Positions 46,920 through 56,997 of a stretch of DNA of 64,000 bases are shown piece after piece; the stretch's first letter is position 1; every line of letters starts with the position of its first letter. This stretch comes from Erythroxylum novogranatense. Its lineage: Eukaryota > Streptophyta > Magnoliopsida > Malpighiales > Erythroxylaceae. The notes beneath the pieces were generated by a model that was not told the origin of the DNA, searched no databases, and saw only the letters and a program-made list of their open reading frames with translations. The position numbers and the translations under genes were made by a program. The stretch covers positions 22,189,120 through 22,253,119 of the forward strand of contig CM057235.1 of NCBI GenBank assembly GCA_029891385.1, written 5' to 3'.

Positions 46920-48189
46920 GAAGGGTGGATCGGTAACTTTCGGAGACTACCAACAGGGCAAGATAATTGGAATCGGTAAAATAGGTAAAGATTCCTTTGC
47001 ATGCATTGATAATGTGTTGCTTGTTGATGGTCTGAAACACAATTTGATTAGTGTCAGTCAATTGTGTTATTCTGGTTTTGAAGTTACGTTCAATCAAAAT
47101 CTTTGTGAAGTCAAAAACAAAGATGGGTCTATATTCTTTTCTGCCAAGAGAAGAAATAATCTTTACAAAATTGATTTAAAAGATTTTCAAAATCAAAATG
47201 TTTCATGTTTTTTATCAACAGAAGAAGAAAGACTAATCTGGAATAAAAAGCTAGGTCATGTCAGTTTTAAACGTATTTCAAAGTTGTTAAAACATGATTT
47301 GGTAAGAGGTTTACCAAAAATAAGTTTTGACAAAGATTTCTTTTCTGAAAGTTGTCTTAAAGGAAAACAAGTCAAAACATCGTTTTCTTCTAAAAATACT
47401 GTAACATCTTCTAGACCTCTAGAGTTGTTACATATGGATTTATTTGATCCAACTAGGACGATAAGTCTTGGCGGAAAGAAATATGGACTTGTTATTGTTG
47501 ATGACTTTACTAGATTTTGTCGGATATTATTTTTGTCACACAAAGATGAGTCTTTTAAGTGTTTTAGGATCCTTTCCAGAAAGTTATAGAATGAAAAGGG
47601 AATGTCTATAGCCAGCATTAGGAGTGATCATGGTGGAGAATTTGAGAATGAGAAGTTTAGAATATTCTGTGAGGAGAATGGAATTTTCCATAATTTCTCT
47701 GCTCCTAGGACTCCGCAGCAAAATGGAGTTGTTGAAAGGAAGAATAGAATGATTCAAGAGATGGCAAGGACTATGCTGTGTGAGATGAATCTTCCTAAAT
47801 ACTTCTGGGCAGAAACTGTGAATACAACATGTTATATTCAGAATAGAATATTGTTGCGACCTTTATTGAAGAAAACTCCTTATGAGTTATGGAATGTTAG
47901 GAGACCGAATATATCTTACTTTCATCCATTTGATTGCAAGTGCTCTATACTGAATACAAAGGAGTTGTTGGATAAATTCGATTCAAAGACCTATCCAGGT
48001 ATCTTTCTAGGCTACTCTTTATCATCAAAGGCTTTTAGGGTTTACAATCTTACCTCAAAGATTGTTGAGGAGACTATTCATGTCAAGTTTAATGATAGTT
48101 CTCAACCAAGTAACGAAGATGACATGGATAGTGAAGTCCCTTCAATGCCCTTAGGTGATACTATAGAAGCTTCATCATCACGAACTTAG
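46879..48189 (+). pseudogene. Protease end and integrase of SIRE-type element
   Basis: Residues GGSVTFGDYQQGKIIGIGKI and LLVDGLKHNLISVSQLC are the C-terminal protease and linker. GAG-pre-integrase follows: RLIWNKKLGHVSFKRISKL, with the zinc finger damaged (SESCLKGKQ in place of a CxxC). The integrase core has HMDLFDP and VIVDDFTRF (first Asp). A stop near 47587 interrupts, then IRSDHGGEFENE (second Asp) and PQQNGVVERKNR (catalytic Glu). All three catalytic residues are visible, but the frame is broken once. Confidence 0.9.
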
Positions 48190-49906
48190 TTAGACAAGGT
48201 TGAGGATATTCCAGAGACTCTTGAGTTAAAAAGAGATTGGAGATATAAGAGTTCTCATCCAGAAGAGTTAATTATTGGAGAGACCTCAGAAGGAGTCCGA
48301 ACAAGGTCCAAATTCAGAAGAGAAGCTAATGTAGCTGTTATCTCTGAAATAGAGCCTAAGAAGATTGAGGAAGCTCTTCAAGATGAAGCGTGGATTTTAG
48401 CCATGCAAGAGGAGTTGAACCAATTTACTAGGAATAAAGTTTGGTCCTTGGTTCCTAAACCCTCAAAGAAATCCATTATAGGAACTAGATGGGTTTTTAA
48501 GAAAAAGTTAGATGAATAAGGGAGAGTAAGTCGGAATAAAGCCAGATTAGTAGCACAAGACTATAATCAGCAAGAAGGAATAGACTATAATGAGACATAT
48601 GCTCCAGTAGCAAAACTTGAAGCTATTAGGATACTGCTAGCATATGTTGTTTGTCATGATATAAAGCTTTTTCAGATGGATGTGAAAAGCACATTTTTTA
48701 ATGGTTTTATAGACGAAGAGGTGTATGTTAAGCAACCTCCTGGTTTCGAGGATGTTAAGTATCCAGATCATGTCTATAGACTTCATAAGGATTTATACGG
48801 CTTGAAGCAAGCTCCTAGAGCTTGGTATGATCGTCTAAGTACCTTTCTTATTGAGAGTGGTTTTAGTAGAGGTCACGTAGATAAGACACTCTTTAGGAAG
48901 AACTATGAGAATGATTTCATTTTAGTGCAAATTTATGTTGATGATATCATTTTTGGTGCTACTTCAAAAAATTTATGCATGAGTTTTGATAGTTTAATGA
49001 AAAATGAGTTTGAGATGAGTATGATGGGAGAGTTGAAGTTCTTTCTTGGGTTGCAAGTTAAGCAAACCGAAGGGAAGATCTTTATCCATCAACAAAAATA
49101 TGTGAAAGAATTGTTGTGTAAATTTGATATGAATAAAGTGAAGCCTATGGAAACTCCGATGCATCCTTCAAACCTTTTGTCGAAAGAAGAAGTTGGTAAG
49201 AAGGTGGATCAAACCCTATATAGAGGGATGATCAGTTCTTTGCTTTATCTTACAGCAAGCAGACCTGACATATTGTTTAGTGTATGCTTGTGTGCAAGGT
49301 TTCAGGCCGATCCTAGAGAGTCTCATAACATAGCTGTTAAAAGAATTATGAGATATCTCGCAAGTACTACTGATCTTTGCTTAATGTTTGAGAAAGGTAA
49401 AGATTTCAGGTTGATTGGATATTGCGATGCGGACTATGCCGGAGATAGAATTGAAAGGAAGAGTACGAGTGGAGGCTGTCACTTTCTTGGCTCAAACCAA
49501 GTTTCCTAGTCAAGCAAGAGATAAAGCTCAATCGCTCTATCAACTGCCGAAGCTGAGTATATGTCTGCCTCAAGCTATTGTTCACAAACATTGTGGATTA
49601 AATACCAACTAGAAGATTATTCAGTTCAAGAAGAGGAGATCCCAATTTTCTGTGACAACACTAGTGCCATCAACTTATCGAAGGATCCTATACATCATTC
49701 GAGAGTGAAGCATATCAAAGTCAGACATCATTTCTTGAGAGACTACGTTCAGAGAAAGGTTGTGAGCCTACAGTTTATTGAGACGAATTTTCAATGGACA
49801 GATATCTTCACTAAACCACTAAGTGAAGAACATTTCAAGGAAATCAGACGGAATCTCAACATGGTGATGTTAAATGACCAACCGTCTAACATGTCACAGG
49901 CAAGTT
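48190..49906 (+). pseudogene. RT and RNase H of SIRE-type element
   Basis: After a TAG at 48187-48189 the same frame continues: DEAWILAMQEELNQF, GTRWVFKKK, a TAA near 48518, then ARLVAQDYNQQEGIDYNETY. The long open part (48676-49509) has FQMDVKSTFFNGFIDEEVYV, QPPGFE, LYGLKQAPRAWYDRL and the active site IYVDDIIFGAT. RNase H starts with YCDADYAGDRIERKSTSG. TAG 49507-49509 replaces the Trp of the usual 'vSWSSKkQ'. ALSTAEAEYM, FCDNTSAINLSKDP and HIKVRHHFLRD then complete RNase H to 49906. RT looks well preserved apart from the two upstream stops. Confidence 0.92.
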
Positions 49907-50158
49907 AAAAGGTCGTCAAGGTTAACGGCGTTAGTAACAGTGAGTTACAGCTAGTAACTTCTCACAGAAGGAACTCTTGGAGGGAAAGTTACATAGCCTT
50001 GAGAACCTCACCTATTCTAGAACACGCCTAAAAAGACCATTCGAGAAGTCTCAACTCAGAAACCTTGCAGCACTCATCTTGCTCAAAATCTTTGCAACCA
50101 ACCTTACCCTCTGAAGAACAACTCTGTGTTAACTCAGTTTCTACTCATCAAATAATCA

Positions 50159-52511
50159 ATGGAGCAAGCAATGATCTATGAAAGGCATGTGGATTTTGAA
50201 TCTTTGAAGAAAGATTATATGGATATTGAACCAGAGATAATAGAAGCAGGTTGGAGGAAGTTCTTCCAGGTGCGGGAGTATGTATATCAAAATGAAGTGT
50301 ATGAATTCTAGAAGAATGTGCAGTTAGTAGATAGTGCTATTGTTTCCTCAGTAGATAGATTGTCTATTGTGGTAACAAGGGAGTTGATTGAGAAGGTGAC
50401 TGAATGTCCATCTGTCGGAGAAAAACTTATAAGCAAATCCAGATGGATTACGAAAGTTAGTATGAAGGAAGACGAAGTCAATCGACAGTTGTATGGGAAT
50501 AATGACCCAATGGAGAGGAAGGAAGACCTCGAGTCTGGTGTCGAAGGCTAGGGTCTTACATGCGATACTATTCAACTGCGTCTTACCAAGAGCGAGTTTA
50601 AGGCATTTGGTGACTACTTTGGATGAACAATGCCTATTTTACTTGCTGAATCGCTAACCCATAGACCTACCATTTTTTATTTTTCAGTATATGGTTAAGG
50701 GGATGAAGGATACTAACAGCTATCCTTGTGGAATGTTGCTAACAAGGATATTCAGGGAGTTTGAAGTCCTTCTCGACAGAAGGAACAGAATGGAGATATC
50801 TGTCAAGAGTTCTATCAACACAAGTACTGTAGCGAAAATGGGCTCAAAGAATCTGGAGAAAGTAGAGGCAAATTCTGAAATAAAAACAAGAACTGAGGGG
50901 GAGCGTATCAAGAAGAAATATCTGATAAAGAGTTCTAAATCTCAGGATAGTGGAAGAATGCCCATGGTTGAAAGAAGAAAATCATCTGAAGAAGTTTTGA
51001 AGAAAAAGATGATTTCTTAAAAAGAATGTAGCCAAGTTCGGATGAGAGACGAAGGTGCTTTGAAGAGAAAAAGGAGAAGCTTCTGAGTGAAATTCCAAAG
51101 AAGCCGAAGAGATCACCCAGGATTCGAACCTTGAGACAACAGGAAGAAAAGAGGTCCGGAGAATGAAGTCATAGAGAAGTCTCTGAGACTGATGCACCGA
51201 AGGCTACAAGGTCTCTAGTCTCTATTCTAAATGAAGATTTAGCCAAATAGGCTAAGGAGACTGAGAGGAAAAGAAAATTGGAGTCTGAGAAGCAGAAACC
51301 CCAACCTCAGAAAACTCCACGACTGACTGAGGCAGTGAAGAAGACTAAGGAAGTTAGTCAGAAGAAGAGTGTTACTACTGCTAAGGAAGTTAGTCAGAAA
51401 ATGACTACTTCAATTGTTGATAAACCAAGTAAGGAGAAGGCTACTCCTACTATTGTTCCACCAGAGAAATTAGCAGAAGTTAGTCAGAAAAGAATACTCC
51501 CATTGTTGTTCAAAAGGAGAAACCAGCAGAGCTTAGTCTGGTACAGACTACTCCTAAGAATGATCAACAGGAATCAACAGAACTTAGTTTAGTACAGGTT
51601 CAACAAGAAGAATCGGAAGAACTCAGTCTGGTTCCATACAATTATTCCCAACTTTTAAGGAAAGAAGAATTGGGAATTAGATTGATTGAAGAAGTTCAAC
51701 CTGTGACTAAAGGGAGTACTTCAATAATCATCAGGGATACACCAAGTAGGTTAGTGAAGGCATACTTACAACCTATTCCTATAAATAGTGGGACATGGAA
51801 TCTATGGAATGAAGATGAAAGGGATTTTTATGAAGCCTTGAGGTATGCTGCTACAAAACTATACCCTACAAAGATGACCAGTCAACCATACACTATTTAC
51901 CTAATTACAGAGGAAACGGTGATAAGGTTGTACCAGACCTTCAACCAAGGAAACCCATGGATGATAACAAGGGGAAGAAGAAATTATACCCAGAAGGGGT
52001 GATATATGATCTGACAGCAGATCAAAATGCAGATGAAATACGGCGCATAGCTGAAGTATGTTCTGCAAAGAAGACGTTTACAAGAGCTAGTTGTAGTGCA
52101 ACAACTAAAGATGAACACTGTCCAGTGGGGGGAAAGCTTACTAAAGGGACATTCAGTGAATCCCTTGTGCAGACAATAGTGCGTATTAGGCCACTATCTA
52201 ATACATCTTTGATTGAAGAAGAAGCCCTACCCTTGCGTGGAAGACAAGTGTTAAGGCTACCGGCTCCTTATGACTTAGACCTTCCTGAGCCTAACCTATT
52301 GGTTCAACCTCCTACTTTTGAGATTTTTGAAGACTATGTTCTATCTTCAGACGTATATGTTACTACAATTGCTTTTGAAGAAGAACACAGGGAGGATGAT
52401 GACCAACCCACCTTATCTTTTGACTTGCAAGCAGAGGTAATGCACCTACGAAGAGAAGTCAAGGAGTTGAAGGAGATGGTGAAAGAATTGTTGAAGCATC
52501 ATCGGTCCTAA
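50159..52511 (+). pseudogene. Additional ORF region in env position of SIRE-type element
   Basis: About 2.35 kb of coding-like sequence lies between RNase H and the PPT. ATG 50159 opens MEQAMIYERHVDFESL, followed by a TAG (50309-50311) and the frame 50318-50551. Further frames at 50691-51020, 51278-51592, 51670-52002 and 51957-52511 continue with overlaps. The middle is Lys/Glu/Pro/Gln-rich with repeated 'KEVSQK' units. The C-terminal 30 residues (LRREVKELKEMVKELL) look like a coiled coil. SIRE elements are known for an env-like ORF here. I see no convincing signal peptide or transmembrane segment, so the env label is unproven for this copy. Confidence 0.65.
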
Positions 52512-52701
52512 TCATTTTTTATTAATAACAAATAAGGGGAGAATGGAAAGTAGAAATCAAAGGGGGTGAACAAAGGAGATGAACTTTTGAAGAAGAAAGA
52601 AAAAGATAGGGGGAGGAAGAGTAAGCAGAAAATGTAGAAGTCAGAAGAAGACAGAGAGTGAAGCTATTTTCATCTTACTTGTATAATTATTTGTTATCAT
52701 C

Positions 52702-52715
52702 AAAAAGGGGCAGAT
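52702..52715 (+). other. Polypurine tract of SIRE-type element
   Basis: AAAAAGGGGCAGAT lies immediately before the 3' LTR start (52716). It is purine-rich except for one C and the final T, and is a typical copia PPT. Confidence 0.85.
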
Positions 52716-53831
52716 TATTAAGTCAAAATGACTTTACATTAATGATTTTGATGAAGTACAAATAATGAAAGAAAGCAAAAGCAGACGAAAGGAGAAAAAC
52801 AGACGGAAGCTGAAAAGCAGACGAAAGGAGAAAAACATACGGAAGCTGAAAAACAGACGAAAGGAGAAAAACAGAGCTGAAAGGCAGACAAAAGGAAATA
52901 AAAGTAGACGGAAACAAAAGCAGACGAAAGCTAAAAACAGATGGAAATAAAAGCAGACGAAAACAAAAGCAGGCGGAAATAAAAGCAGACAGAAATAAAA
53001 GCAGACGAAAACAAAAACGGACGGAAGCAAAAGCAGACGGAAGCAAAAAAAATAGACGGAACCAAAAGCAGATGGAAGCAAAAGCAGACGAAAGAAGAAA
53101 AATAGACGGAAGCAAAAGCAGACGATGAAAAGCAGACGGAAGAAAATTACGTTTGATTCAGGAATCAGTTTGAGTTAGTTACAGAACTCAACTGAATAAC
53201 CGCTTCTTTCAAGAAACAAGATTAAAGAAGCAAGAAGCAAGAATTAAGAAGCAGTTGTAGACGAAGACTATAAATATAAGTCGAAGTCGAAGATTGCATA
53301 GTTACACACTTGAACGTTACAAAAGCTGTCAATACTTGAGAGAAATTTTTGTGCGATTTGTCTAGAGCTATCTTACTGTAACAAAGCTCGAAATATCTTT
53401 CAGTTAAAAATTGTACAGATAGCCTGCAGAGGCTAAGAGTAAAAGAATACTGACTATAAAGAGACCTGAAGAGGCTCAGAGAAAAAGAATACTTATAAAG
53501 TTATTGAGAGATAGTGAAATCTCATAAAGACTTCTGAGGACTGGACGTAGCCCACGTTTTGGGGTGAACCAGTATAAAAATTGTTGTGCCTACAACTCTC
53601 TATCCTTATCTCTCTTATCTTTCAAAGATTCGATCTTACTAGTTTTTCAACAAGTTTTTGGAAAAAAATTTATAACTTTGATTTACAGTAGTTCTTGTGA
53701 AAAGAACAAGTTTCTTTTAACAAAACGTTTTTGAAAGGATTTTAAAAGAGGGGAAATACACAATTCAACCCCCCTTCTTGTGCATTTATACATCGTATAA
53801 TAAGCCTTGTATTAACGTGTGATTCACTTCA
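52716..53831 (+). repeat. 3' LTR of SIRE-type element
   Basis: This 1,116-bp LTR begins TATTAAGTCAAAATGAC (G to A at base 2 against the 5' LTR) and ends TGTGATTCACTTCA, followed by the ACATT duplication. It carries the minisatellite at 52768-53142 and the TATA box at 53269-53278. Confidence 0.95.
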
Positions 53832-53836
53832 ACATT

Positions 53837-54540
53837 CATTCATAATTTTAGGTCTTTCGACTAATTAGCTTTGCTAGTACTTTTTTCATGAAAATGAGTA
53901 GCTAAAGTAACAAGGTAGGTGTTAAAAAAATGTTTGTAAATTTTAAATAAATAATTATTACGCTAGCCTTTGGGTTATGAATAAATCTAGTAGCCCTTTG
54001 AGAATGTGGTGTAGCCGAGTAACCAGATCGACACGCTTCACAAATATGTGCCTTCATGTCAAAAGACTATAATGATGTTCCAACCAAGCAACTTACTAAA
54101 AACGTGATTTAGTCGAGTAATCAAATCGACATTCATAACTAATGTTTGCCTCCGATAAAAAGACTAAGTCCATGTCCACAAAAAGTAACAAAAAAGAATG
54201 TTTTCTAATAAAAACCTACTTAACTTGTGAGGAGCTTATCTCTTAATGAAAACGTACTTAGGTTTAGTTATAATGTTTGATTGACTAAATAATTATTAAT
54301 GTGTGTATACAATTGAAAGAGGTGAATAAACTTGACATTTAAGTTTTGAAAAATATGTATATTTAGTCCAAAGTTCCTAGATGTGACTTTTGCATGTTAA
54401 TAATCTGGAACAACTTGAATGATTGTGTTTAGAGTTAAATTTGTTTCATGAAGTTGAAGTCATTGCCTCATTATTGCATTGTGTGCCTTATGTTTTTGTG
54501 TTGTTTGTTGTTTTATTTGCTTGAGGGGAAGCAAACATAT
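53837..54540 (+). other. Element G, 3' non-coding internal region
   Basis: This resumes element G after the copia insertion. There is no coding frame. Two imperfect copies of a motif (gtgtagccgagtaaccagatcgacac near 54010 and gatttagtcgagtaatcaaatcgacat near 54105) lie about 95 bases apart. The last part, from about 54290, matches 40741-40978 and ends with the stem-loop before the LTR. Confidence 0.7.
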
Positions 54541-55914
54541 TGATAAGTGTAAATTGCATTGTGTTTTAAGGCATTGTTTGATATATGTTTAGTTGTTAAT
54601 TTGATCATTTAGTATGTATTTAGGATAGAATTGTGTTTGTGTGTTAATTACTTGTGTTTTAAGTGTTTTATGGGTTAGTACAAGCTTTTGAGCTTAAATA
54701 TTATATTTTTTAGGTACATTGATGTATTTGCTAGTGTTTTAGGGTCAATATCGAAGAACGAGAGAGTTTCAAAGGGAATATGGGCTATAACACAGACCCA
54801 CGATCGTGATAGGCAGGCCACGATCATGACAAAAGCACGTAGGCCACGATCTTGACCAGCATTGGGACAAACGCAGAGACACTTCTAGACTCAAGTTTTT
54901 GAGAGATTTTTTGATCTTTTTGGACCCTGAAAAAGAACCTAGGTTACCATAAATAGAAAACCCTATAAGAAGAACATGATATAAGTAGAAAAGAGAGTCT
55001 TGATTCAGCCACTTTTGGAAACCCTAAATAGAGAAAGAGGAAGAGAAAGAGAGGAGGAAGAGGAAGAAGGAGGAAGAAGAAGGGGTCTCAATATTGTTGC
55101 CTTCCCAGATCATCCATTCTAAGTTTCTATTTCCTTTATTGTCAATTTTATTCATGTATAAAGTTAGGATGGATTGTATGATGATAGATGGTACAATGAC
55201 AATGATGTTCTAACTCTCCTTTGGGATTTTATTTTGATTTAATGTTATCCAAGTTAATTTTATGTTATTTGAATTGGGTATTGTGATTTGTTGCATTTCT
55301 TACATAATTCGATAATAAACTGGGAGAGTAAACTAGGTAAAAAATGATCGGATCGGATTAATGAGAGTTAGGTGATTTAATAGAACTCATAATTATTCAT
55401 ATTGATAATTGTGCAGAGAGAGATCTCGTGTGAGACCTGATAGTTTATGAGTGCTTTAGATCTAATTAAGGTTGTGAGACTTTTGTTAATTGAGAGATTA
55501 AAAATTTCATAATCCAAGTAGGATTTAATAGTTATAACTCGAGAAAGAATAATCAGCCATAGGATCGTCTAGAATCGACACCCCATTAGCACATAATTGG
55601 CTAGGTTAGCATTAATAATAGGTAAAATCCCCTTTCTCATAACTTGGTAAATTCTTTGGTTAATTTTCATCGTGCTTGCTTATTACTCAATTGTTAAGTC
55701 CTTCATGTTTAACTTCTAATTTAATTGGTTGAATTCAATTATCGTATTTACTTTCCATTGGATTGTTTATTTTTATTTTCATATCATTTTAGCTTTAAAT
55801 TTTTTAGATTAGATTACTCTCCTTCCTCGTGGGATCGGCACCTTTAATACTATGTTACAAACTATGCACTTGCAAAATATTGAGGGTTCATAAGATTAAA
55901 ACTTACCTCGATCA
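54541..55914 (+). repeat. LTR of element G, right copy
   Basis: The 1,374-bp LTR runs from TGATAAGTGTAAATTGC to ACTTACCTCGATCA. It is longer than the left copy (40979-42153) by a segment of about 200 bases at roughly 54655-54880. That segment includes three variants of CCACGATCGTGA (near 54798, 54817 and 54843), each partly palindromic. The end is inferred from where similarity with the left copy stops. No clear target duplication was found, as expected if the outer left end is lost. Confidence 0.78.
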
Positions 55915-56992
55915 ATCAAGCTTCTTCTTTTATTCACCACTCCTAGGACTCTTGTAAAGTACTATGAAATAAACTTGCTATCCTTCATTAAGTGTCTCTT
56001 AAAATTAACTCTTAGAGTTTCAAGTTTCACATTCTCTAACCTTATCAACTCCCATCACTAAAATCTAATAGGGTGTTTGGTTGTCTAGAATTCTATTCCT
56101 GATATAGTCTTGATAATAAGTTATTTCTTTATTTGGTTAAAGAAAACATACAGAATATATAATCCAAGGGTTTACTTATTCCTTTAGTTTAAGCAATAAG
56201 TAAATTCATCCTCACCCATATCTTTATTTATTTTAAGAGGGTTGGGAATTAAAATGAAGACATATTGGACAAAATTATCTTTAATAAATCCACATTATTA
56301 CTTAGCTAGAAAAATATAGTAGTAGTAGTCGTACTAATAATAATAATAATAATAATAATTTCTTCCTTTCCTTCTCTAATAGCCTGTTTGGTTGAGGGTA
56401 ATAGGTATTCTATTACCCACCTATTCCTAAAAAATTGGTATTATGTTGTTTGGTTAAAAAAGTCAACAGAATAACTATTTCTCAAATTAATAATTTCCCG
56501 GACATAAGGGAATAGATAAAGATCATATAACCTTATCTTTACCTATTCCACACACATCCGGCATAGGTAAACACAACTCTCTCATTTCTGGACAATTTTG
56601 TCCTGCTCCTCCCACCACAAAAATCTTCTCTCATATTCCCCTAAACTAGAAACTCTCACTCACATATCGTCTAGTCTCACTCACGCCCAGTGGCTCTCTC
56701 TCCCTCTTCATGCTCTCACACCACTCTTACACTTTTCTCAGTCATTGTCGGTTCTTTGTTCTATTTATGATTCTCTGAGCAACTCATTGGCAAATTTCTA
56801 AAGTATGTTTCCTTCATTTCCATTGACGGTTGATTTGATGAGGCATTTTTCCTTGTCTTCTCATCCAATTAATGTGTATGTTTGCATTTATTTTACTCCC
56901 TCTTTCTTCTCTCATCACTTGAAAACATAGAAGAACCAAGGTGTTCATTGAGAGATTAAGAAATGTATGTTCTTTTGCAAACAACAATGTGG
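55915..56992. other. Non-coding region with MITE-like pieces and a TAA microsatellite
   Basis: No gene is recognised. Two segments, beginning AGGGTGTTTGGTTG (about 56069) and GCCTGTTTGGTTGAGGG (about 56383), resemble the termini of Harbinger/Tourist-type MITEs and both follow TAATA. Matching inverted termini were not found, so they are at best truncated copies. A (TAA)n run lies near 56332-56362. A CT-rich stretch at about 56575-56760 looks like plant 5' leader composition but has no convincing reading frame. The first part (55915-56060) holds nothing I can name. Confidence 0.4.
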
Positions 56993-56997
56993 GTTTG

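Larger units (their letters stand above)
44069..53831 (+). mobile_element. SIRE-type Ty1/copia element, defective
   Basis: This 9,763-bp element lies on the plus strand. The 5' LTR (44069-45140) and 3' LTR (52716-53831) are flanked by ACATT (44064-44068 and 53832-53836). A PBS follows the 5' LTR and a PPT precedes the 3' LTR. Gag, protease, integrase, RT and RNase H are in copia order, and a further coding region of about 2.4 kb lies between RNase H and the 3' LTR, as in SIRE/Maximus elements. Every module has at least one stop or frameshift except the RT core. Confidence 0.95.

Noticed and set aside
56069..56600. A complete Harbinger-type MITE
   Set aside because: Terminus-like GTTTGGTTG sequences are present, but no matching inverted end or clear 3-bp duplication was found.
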